Shown piece by piece: positions 62,381-64,000 of a stretch of DNA of 64,000 bases (within the stretch, counting starts at the first letter, position 1; the number at the start of each line of letters is the position of its first letter). Below the pieces are notes generated by a model. That model worked only from the letters and a program-made list of their open reading frames with translations. It had not been told where the DNA came from and did no database searches. The position numbers and the translations under genes are program-made. Source of the stretch: Enoplosus armatus (lineage: Eukaryota; Chordata; Actinopteri; Centrarchiformes; Enoplosidae); contig NC_092183.1 of assembly GCF_043641665.1 (NCBI RefSeq), positions 9,236,501 to 9,300,500 on the forward strand. The letters are read 5' to 3'.

Positions 62381-63882
62381 ACCTACTTATTGTGCTGGCG
62401 ATCGCCTGCACCCCGCCAGCAATAGGCTGACAGGTTGTGCTGATTCTCCGAGCTCCTGAGGGAGGTCCTGCCTTAGGCTGACTATTAGAAGGTTGAGTCA
62501 AATTTCAGGAGGTAAACAACTCAGTGAGCCGCCATGGGAGCAACACTCTTGAATGTTAGTGCAGTCGATGGGCAGTGGGAGTCCTTTGTGCACTCCTACT
62601 TTGATTTAGAAATAAAAGCAGTTTCTTTTGTCCCAGCTCTGGTCTCATGGTTGTCAAATTTCTCTGTTGTTGTCGAGGAAATGTTTGTATTTATCTTTGT
62701 CTTAACTTCAGCCAGTGTGCAGGGCTTCTGTTGAGGAGGTTAGTGACAACTGAATGTGATTCATAAAGCGTGACGAACATAAGCCTGTGGTATCCTTACA
62801 CACAGAGAGTCATGTTCAGGGATCTAGGAAACACACACAAAACCAGGCGCCCCTTCATCGCCTATCTAATGTCATTCACACATACACTAGAAAATGCATC
62901 ATGCGCTGTATGGGATCATGTATGACTTATTATGGCTCAGGAAAAGGCTGTTGTTTCACAGTTCAAAGCAGCACCCCCTCATTTCCCAGGTCCCTTTGTG
63001 AGCTGTCTGTTTTACTCTCTAAAAAAAGAAATGAGAACGTTGAATAAATCTGCTCTTATTTTTTAAGTTTACTGTGGTGTGTGTGAAGTGTAGTTAAGTA
63101 TACTGTATGTCTCAGTGTATATGATGAGTGTTTTTTGTGAACAAACTGTTCAATGTTTTAATTTACTGATACGTGATCCACATTGTCAATGTGTAATGTT
63201 TATTCATGAGTGCATCTGTTAGTATACCTGCAGACATACTCTAATGACTGAACCCACATTTTATTATGTTTCTCTCTCATTTTTCTCCCCACAGGATGAC
63301 TCCATCCAATCAGCAGTGACGCCATGTTCTCAACAAACCTCGATCCCTCTTCTGATGGCTTGCACAGCTAACGTGAAGACGGTGGTGGCCAATCCCATCG
63401 TCTACCTGACCAATCTGACCCATGACATCTTGCAGACCATCAATGCGCTCGACTCTCCTCCACATCCCGATGTTGTTAACAATGAGGTAACACAGTCTCT
63501 GCTGTCATTTTTCCATTTCTTCTTCTGGTACTGTTGATTGCATAAATGTAGAAACAGGGACACCATTAAAGTTGTTTTTTAAAATGTCCCACTCAGTACT
63601 GCAATTCTTTAAAAATAAATACATTCATCAAAATTGTTCATATATAAAAGCAAAACACTATATATATATCATTATTGGAACTCATTTTAAAGTTTGTATT
63701 GTGAATGTTAAACAAATGCTTGGACTTGTAAGGTTTTTTTTGTGTTCTTTTAGGTGTGTTTAATTTTATTCATGCATTTCAAACACTAATTATTTATTAT
63801 TTCAGATCTATGTGATGCACACACTGGCTGCCTCCTTGTCCGCCTGTATATATCAGTGTCTGTGTGATGGACACACCCACAG
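37148..63882 (+). CDS. dmxl1: dmxl1, Dmx-like protein 1 (Rabconnectin-3 alpha family), 5' three quarters; 32 coding exons
   Basis: Coding runs from ATG 37298 through 32 exons to 63882 and continues past the window. Each exon is listed separately. Summed coding length is 6932 nt (about 2310 residues) and all junction phases agree, which supports the model. WD-type segments occur at residues ~118-137, 184-203, 258-281, 495-512, 605-620 and 1000-1015. A block resembling the Rav1 C-terminal region (RAVE family) spans residues ~1598-1822. Acidic and Ser-rich linkers lie at residues ~444-470 and ~1960-2075. The family regulates V-ATPase assembly with WDR7 and ROGDI on endolysosomal and synaptic membranes (established knowledge). 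DMXL1 is preferred over DMXL2 because the N terminus MNLHQVLTGAVNPGDNCFSV, the stretch LGSDFERLQIIPGAKHG and the segment DIPLLPSISSLS fit DMXL1 as I recall it. All introns are GT-AG except intron 25 (GC-AG). The last quarter, including the C-terminal propeller, is missing. Confidence 0.96.
37298..37384 (+). CDS. dmxl1: dmxl1 coding exon 1 (residues 1-29)
   Basis: It encodes MNLHQVLTGAVNPGDNCFSV and onward to VPFT, the family-specific N terminus. This start was chosen because it matches vertebrate DMXL1 from the first residue. The donor after 37384 is GTAAGA, phase 0. Intron 1 is 1150 nt. Confidence 0.95.
38535..38660 (+). CDS. dmxl1: dmxl1 coding exon 2 (residues 30-71)
   Basis: It begins AYASGCDVVILGSDFERL and continues through IIPGAKHGNIQVGCVDCS. 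The acceptor is TTAATAG and the donor is GTAAGA, phase 0 at both ends. It forms the first strands of the N-terminal WD propeller and is almost invariant in the family as recalled. Confidence 0.96.
38661..41870 (+). other. dmxl1: dmxl1 intron 2, largest intron
   Basis: 3210 nt, GT-AG. Open frames of 103 and 147 codons (39393-39704 and 41035-41478) show no recognisable protein and no codon-like constraint by eye. I see no RNA gene or repeat family in it. Confidence 0.7.
41871..41948 (+). CDS. dmxl1: dmxl1 coding exon 3 (residues 72-97)
   Basis: It encodes IAASYGSIVCVFEPVQ and a short polar tail. The acceptor is CTGACAG after a T-rich tract and the donor is GTGAGT. It is 78 nt and phase 0 at both ends, so it could be skipped in frame. 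It follows the largest intron (3210 nt). Confidence 0.95.
42522..42600 (+). CDS. dmxl1: dmxl1 coding exon 4 (residues 98-124)
   Basis: It encodes KVNCQWQKTGQFVLKSM then RNLAWHPTG, a WD-repeat blade. The acceptor is TTGCACAG and the donor after 42600 is GTACTT, ending in phase 1. The next intron is only 182 nt. Confidence 0.93.
42783..42927 (+). CDS. dmxl1: dmxl1 coding exon 5 (residues 124-172)
   Basis: It encodes STLLTGSSSLQLWSN, the end of a WD blade, then an acidic, variable loop, then AWRCIWQSK. The acceptor is TGTACCCAG and the donor is GTAAGA. Confidence 0.94.
43242..43308 (+). CDS. dmxl1: dmxl1 coding exon 6 (residues 172-194)
   Basis: It encodes TASPVSLMKFSPDGEFFATAGQ, the start of a typical WD repeat. 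The acceptor is TCTGAAG and the donor is GTAAGT, ending in phase 0. Confidence 0.95.
43494..43678 (+). CDS. dmxl1: dmxl1 coding exon 7 (residues 195-256)
   Basis: It opens DDCLVKVWYSTSKWKSG, completing a WD repeat. It then carries FSFVYLAHPRSVTGFSWRK and ends KYMPR, all hallmark DMXL segments. The donor is GTACGG in phase 2. Confidence 0.96.
44539..44743 (+). CDS. dmxl1: dmxl1 coding exon 8 (residues 256-324)
   Basis: It encodes GAVCNVLLTCCKDSVCRLWA, a WD repeat, then a hydrophilic, poorly conserved linker (HNNHAPGQHSD and onward). The acceptor has a very long pyrimidine tract with a C9 run (44500-44538). The donor is GTAAGC. Confidence 0.94.
44744..46880 (+). other. dmxl1: dmxl1 intron 8
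   Basis: 2137 nt, GT-AG, AT-rich. Nothing recognisable inside. Confidence 0.7.
46881..47061 (+). CDS. dmxl1: dmxl1 coding exon 9 (residues 325-385)
   Basis: The first two thirds is a variable His/Ser-rich linker (SRHYNHKKSSSN). The end, HANALCHFHIAASINPAT, is a strongly conserved DMXL motif. The acceptor is CCTCACAG and the donor is GTTAAA, ending in phase 1. It follows a 2137-nt intron. Confidence 0.94.
47657..47833 (+). CDS. dmxl1: dmxl1 coding exon 10 (residues 385-444)
   Basis: It encodes DIPLLPSISSLS, then PFTVHWLNNKELHFTLAMEV and FLQQLRGSLEQQ. The segment IPLLPSI points to DMXL1 rather than DMXL2. The donor is GTACAG in phase 1. Confidence 0.95.
47991..48232 (+). CDS. dmxl1: dmxl1 coding exon 11 (residues 444-524)
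   Basis: It starts with an acidic linker (DPEDEDNFDEEDT), then HQVDVLLEEWNKGADMLFSI and HPMDGSLLVWHVDWLDEYQP, the latter a WD blade shared by the family. The acceptor is CTTCCAG and the donor is GTACGT. Confidence 0.96.
49074..49791 (+). CDS. dmxl1: dmxl1 coding exon 12 (residues 525-764)
   Basis: This 718-nt exon begins VSFVSRIPVAFPTGDA and includes SIFTPNVLMISKHADGSLNQ, RYCGHRFHLNDLACHSLLPL, SQDPNAIYSELILWRVDPVG and SGGVSELARINSLHASAF. It covers the second half of the N-terminal double-propeller region. A Ser-rich stretch near residues 695-715 is the only variable part. The donor after 49791 is GTGAGA, phase 1. Confidence 0.97.
50276..50397 (+). CDS. dmxl1: dmxl1 coding exon 13 (residues 764-804)
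   Basis: It encodes VYCNSPSACFVASDGHSLRL then EAKKLLSELSNPEIS. The acceptor is CTCTTCAG and the donor is GTAAGT, ending in phase 0. Confidence 0.95.
50872..50961 (+). CDS. dmxl1: dmxl1 coding exon 14 (residues 805-834)
   Basis: It encodes KYVGEVFNIISQQSTAKPGC then a β-rich end. It is 90 nt and phase 0 at both ends, so it could be skipped in frame. The acceptor is TTTTAG and the donor is GTAAGT. Confidence 0.95.
51350..51452 (+). CDS. dmxl1: dmxl1 coding exon 15 (residues 835-869), tandem acceptor
   Basis: It encodes QGKETQLLHVFEEDLIL then a Ser/Thr/Glu-rich tail. The acceptor is GCAGCAG, so splicing at 51349 includes a leading Gln and splicing at 51352 drops it. The longer form aligns without a gap to the recalled mammalian protein. 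The donor is GTATAA in phase 1. Confidence 0.93.
51574..51616. repeat. (TG)21 microsatellite inside the exon 16 splice acceptor
   Basis: Perfect (TG)21 at 51574-51615, followed by TTTCCCTGCAG. The acceptor AG is at 51625-51626, so the array takes the place of most of the pyrimidine tract of intron 15, which is only 174 nt long. Confidence 0.95.
51627..51746 (+). CDS. dmxl1: dmxl1 coding exon 16 (residues 869-909), frame-preserving
   Basis: It encodes ASSEPAFSARFFLVVVELTP then SLLHMWHLHL, a β-strand-rich WD segment. It is 120 nt and enters and leaves in phase 1, so skipping removes exactly 40 residues in frame. Its acceptor is preceded by a (TG)21 tract at 51574-51615. The donor is GTGGGT. 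Confidence 0.95.
52112..52330 (+). CDS. dmxl1: dmxl1 coding exon 17 (residues 909-982)
   Basis: It encodes a Thr/Ser-rich linker (EETTTDKDATTASP), then ACRLSLTTHRLYSQEM and ALPEGVEAISVTPSAG. The acceptor is CCCCACAG and the donor is GTGAGG in phase 1. Confidence 0.94.
52843..54110 (+). CDS. dmxl1: dmxl1 coding exon 18 (residues 982-1404), largest exon
   Basis: This 1268-nt exon starts HLSASCSLPAGRVPYLLATS and CSDGKVRFWRC, a WD blade. A low-complexity S/T/P/N-rich stretch follows (53121-53297), then IFQCESTGGSQWILEQTI, LVHLDWVSQENGSHVLTVGI, PVSLSWVRDGILVVGMDCEM and HQLFPTLPQYHPVQLLELMD. These blocks are family hallmarks. The acceptor is TTCTTAG and the donor is GTAAGT, ending in phase 0. Confidence 0.97.
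54307..54565 (+). CDS. dmxl1: dmxl1 coding exon 19 (residues 1405-1491)
   Basis: It encodes VYRAKAILSHLVKCIAGEIV, a basic Ser/Arg linker (RSRTISAGGSTARDR) that could be a phosphorylation site, then TEISSIPPLPLYALLAADED. The donor after 54565 is GTTGGT, a weak match to consensus, in phase 1. Confidence 0.95.
55417..55550 (+). CDS. dmxl1: dmxl1 coding exon 20 (residues 1491-1535)
   Basis: It encodes a Ser/acidic linker (GSVSGDSGHSSSHTDAYDEL, then DLEPLDNDQEETG). It is the least conserved exon in this part of the protein. The acceptor is CCCTACAG and the donor is GTCAGT. Confidence 0.9.
55792..55978 (+). CDS. dmxl1: dmxl1 coding exon 21 (residues 1536-1598)
   Basis: It encodes VIDLSQYSPTYFGPEHAQVL, SSHLLHSSLPGLTRMEQMSL and MALADTIATTSTDL, the entry into the Rav1-like helical region. 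The donor after 55978 is GTACGG, phase 1. Confidence 0.95.
56116..56226 (+). CDS. dmxl1: dmxl1 coding exon 22 (residues 1598-1635)
   Basis: It encodes GETLDECGLKFLLAVRLHTF then LPPAHRAQLLRQ, helical. It is 111 nt and phase 1 at both ends. The acceptor is TTACCAG and the preceding intron is just 137 nt. Confidence 0.95.
56522..56691 (+). CDS. dmxl1: dmxl1 coding exon 23 (residues 1635-1691)
   Basis: It encodes LSTCHYAWAFHSEAEEELLN, then ELRSMGVGWWLRSTNKLRRC and IEK. This is the core of the Rav1 C-terminal-type domain, with the invariant-looking GWW. The donor is GTGAGG, ending in phase 0. Confidence 0.96.
57413..57510 (+). CDS. dmxl1: dmxl1 coding exon 24 (residues 1692-1724)
   Basis: It encodes VARASLQRNNDPLDAAIFYL then ALKKKAVVWGLYR. 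This continues the Rav1-like region, where yeast Rav1 is also conserved. The acceptor is TTTGTCAG and the donor is GTAAGC in phase 2. Confidence 0.96.
57663..57828 (+). CDS. dmxl1: dmxl1 coding exon 25 (residues 1724-1779), GC donor
   Basis: It encodes MTDFFRNNFSEDRWRKAALK, NAFSLLGKQRFQHSAAFFLL and AGSLKDAVE. The exon ends GAG followed by GCAAGT, so intron 25 is GC-AG. Joining to exon 26 gives KDAVEVCLEK, matching the family without a gap. Reading through the donor meets a stop after three more codons. Confidence 0.95.
57829..58800 (+). other. dmxl1: dmxl1 intron 25, GC-AG type
   Basis: 972 nt, starting GCAAGT and ending CCTCCAG. The exon-side AG plus CAAGT is otherwise a perfect match to U1 snRNA, as is typical of functional GC donors. 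Confidence 0.9.
58801..58929 (+). CDS. dmxl1: dmxl1 coding exon 26 (residues 1780-1822)
   Basis: It encodes VCLEKMQDLQLALVISRLYE, SEFETASTYKKILQRHVLG and QDKQ. It is 129 nt, phase 0 at both ends. The acceptor is CCTCCAG and the donor is GTGCAG. Confidence 0.95.
59058..59196 (+). CDS. dmxl1: dmxl1 coding exon 27 (residues 1823-1869)
   Basis: It encodes IRAHQDPFLRSMAHWVLEDY then SRALDTLLDQ and a variable Ser/Gly tail. The acceptor is GTTTCAG and the donor is GTAGGT in phase 1. Confidence 0.95.
59963..60753 (+). CDS. dmxl1: dmxl1 coding exon 28 (residues 1869-2132)
   Basis: This 791-nt exon encodes EVFNFYTYLRTHPLLLRRHF, LEERRLFFTAAYAHLQAGCP and MLALEILSKMPKVRKHSKL. A disordered stretch with two DWSQP repeats and an acidic run (DRDDEDDEEDE) follows. 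It ends AAQLKFTACLKIMTNELRTL and DGGKLRYQLYQWLERE. The donor is GTAACG, phase 0. Confidence 0.96.
61152..61250 (+). CDS. dmxl1: dmxl1 coding exon 29 (residues 2133-2165)
   Basis: It encodes VVALQRCCSYKPCLPELSVQ then a short linker ending EEEQ. It is 99 nt, phase 0 at both ends. It is less conserved than its neighbours. It rests on matching splice sites and frame with exons 28 and 30. Confidence 0.85.
61756..61923 (+). CDS. dmxl1: dmxl1 coding exon 30 (residues 2166-2221)
   Basis: After a basic start it encodes HWLQSNQPLLRMFLSYCSLH and GSHGGGLASVRMELILLLQE, a hallmark block. It is 168 nt, phase 0. The donor is GTAATT. Confidence 0.96.
61924..63294 (+). other. dmxl1: dmxl1 intron 30
   Basis: 1371 nt, GT-AG. 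Carries the AC array at 62337 and no other recognised feature. An open frame at 62534-62734 has no known match. Confidence 0.7.
62337..62377. repeat. (AC)20 microsatellite in dmxl1 intron 30
   Basis: Perfect AC array in the middle of the 1371-nt intron 30, far from either splice site. Confidence 0.95.
63295..63486 (+). CDS. dmxl1: dmxl1 coding exon 31 (residues 2222-2285)
   Basis: It encodes TSIPLLMACTANVKTVVANP, IVYLTNLTHDILQTINALDS and PPHPDVVNNE. The acceptor is CCCCACAG and the donor is GTAACA, phase 0. Confidence 0.96.
63806..63882 (+). CDS. dmxl1: dmxl1 coding exon 32 (residues 2286-2311), last in window
   Basis: It encodes IYVMHTLAASLSACIYQCLC then DGHTH. The donor after 63882 is GTAAGT, phase 2. 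The gene continues beyond the window. About 700 residues, including the C-terminal WD40 propeller, are expected downstream. Confidence 0.95.
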
Positions 63883-64000
63883 GTAAGTGCCTCACCTGTT
63901 ACCAATATTTTGAAGCTCTAAACCCTCTAGGCTTTCATGTTGCAGGGACTGTTCGACAAACATAATCAGCAGCTGCATACTGAACTTTAATACATCACAA

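Noticed and set aside
37148..63882. The large gene is dmxl2 instead of dmxl1
   Set aside because: The two paralogues are alike, but the N terminus, LGSDFERLQIIPGAKHG and DIPLLPSISSLS fit DMXL1 as recalled, where DMXL2 differs. A phylogenetic tree would settle it.

Overview
The window is vertebrate nuclear DNA, most likely from a percomorph-type teleost fish. Reasons: one gene split into many small exons with canonical GT-AG introns, many long (CA)n/(TG)n microsatellites, modest GC content, and several interspersed repeat families I recognise as common in spiny-rayed fish. There are no operons, Shine-Dalgarno sites or CRISPR arrays. Most long open frames are chance frames through microsatellites and low-complexity DNA.

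The only protein-coding gene I can support is dmxl1 (Dmx-like 1, a Rabconnectin-3 alpha family protein) on the + strand. I traced 32 coding exons from the start codon at 37298 to the exon ending at 63882. Every junction keeps the reading frame, giving 6932 coding nt, or about 2310 residues. The vertebrate protein is about 3000 residues by recall, so the last quarter, including the C-terminal WD40 propeller, lies beyond the right edge. The protein is a WD40 scaffold related to yeast Rav1 that promotes assembly and activity of the V-ATPase proton pump with WDR7 and ROGDI (family knowledge, not visible here).

Layout. 1-19590: noncoding DNA with microsatellites and at least three interspersed repeats. 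About 19590-20910: a CpG-dense, promoter-like island with no recognised gene. 20910-34250: noncoding DNA with more repeats. About 34250-35290: two adjacent repeat units, the second a nonautonomous element with inverted ends. 35380-35830: probable dmxl1 promoter and noncoding first exon, with a ZNF143/THAP11-type motif. 37148-63882: dmxl1 coding exons and introns. 63883-64000: intron 32, cut by the window end.

The best second-look items are within or next to dmxl1: a (TG)21 tract ending 11 nt before a frame-preserving exon (CFTR-like splice architecture), a GC-AG intron, a tandem NAGNAG acceptor, two upstream ORFs in the leader, an S/T/P/N-rich insert in the large WD exon, the promoter motif, and the orphan CpG island 15 kb upstream. 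I saw no evidence of a novel multi-gene system.
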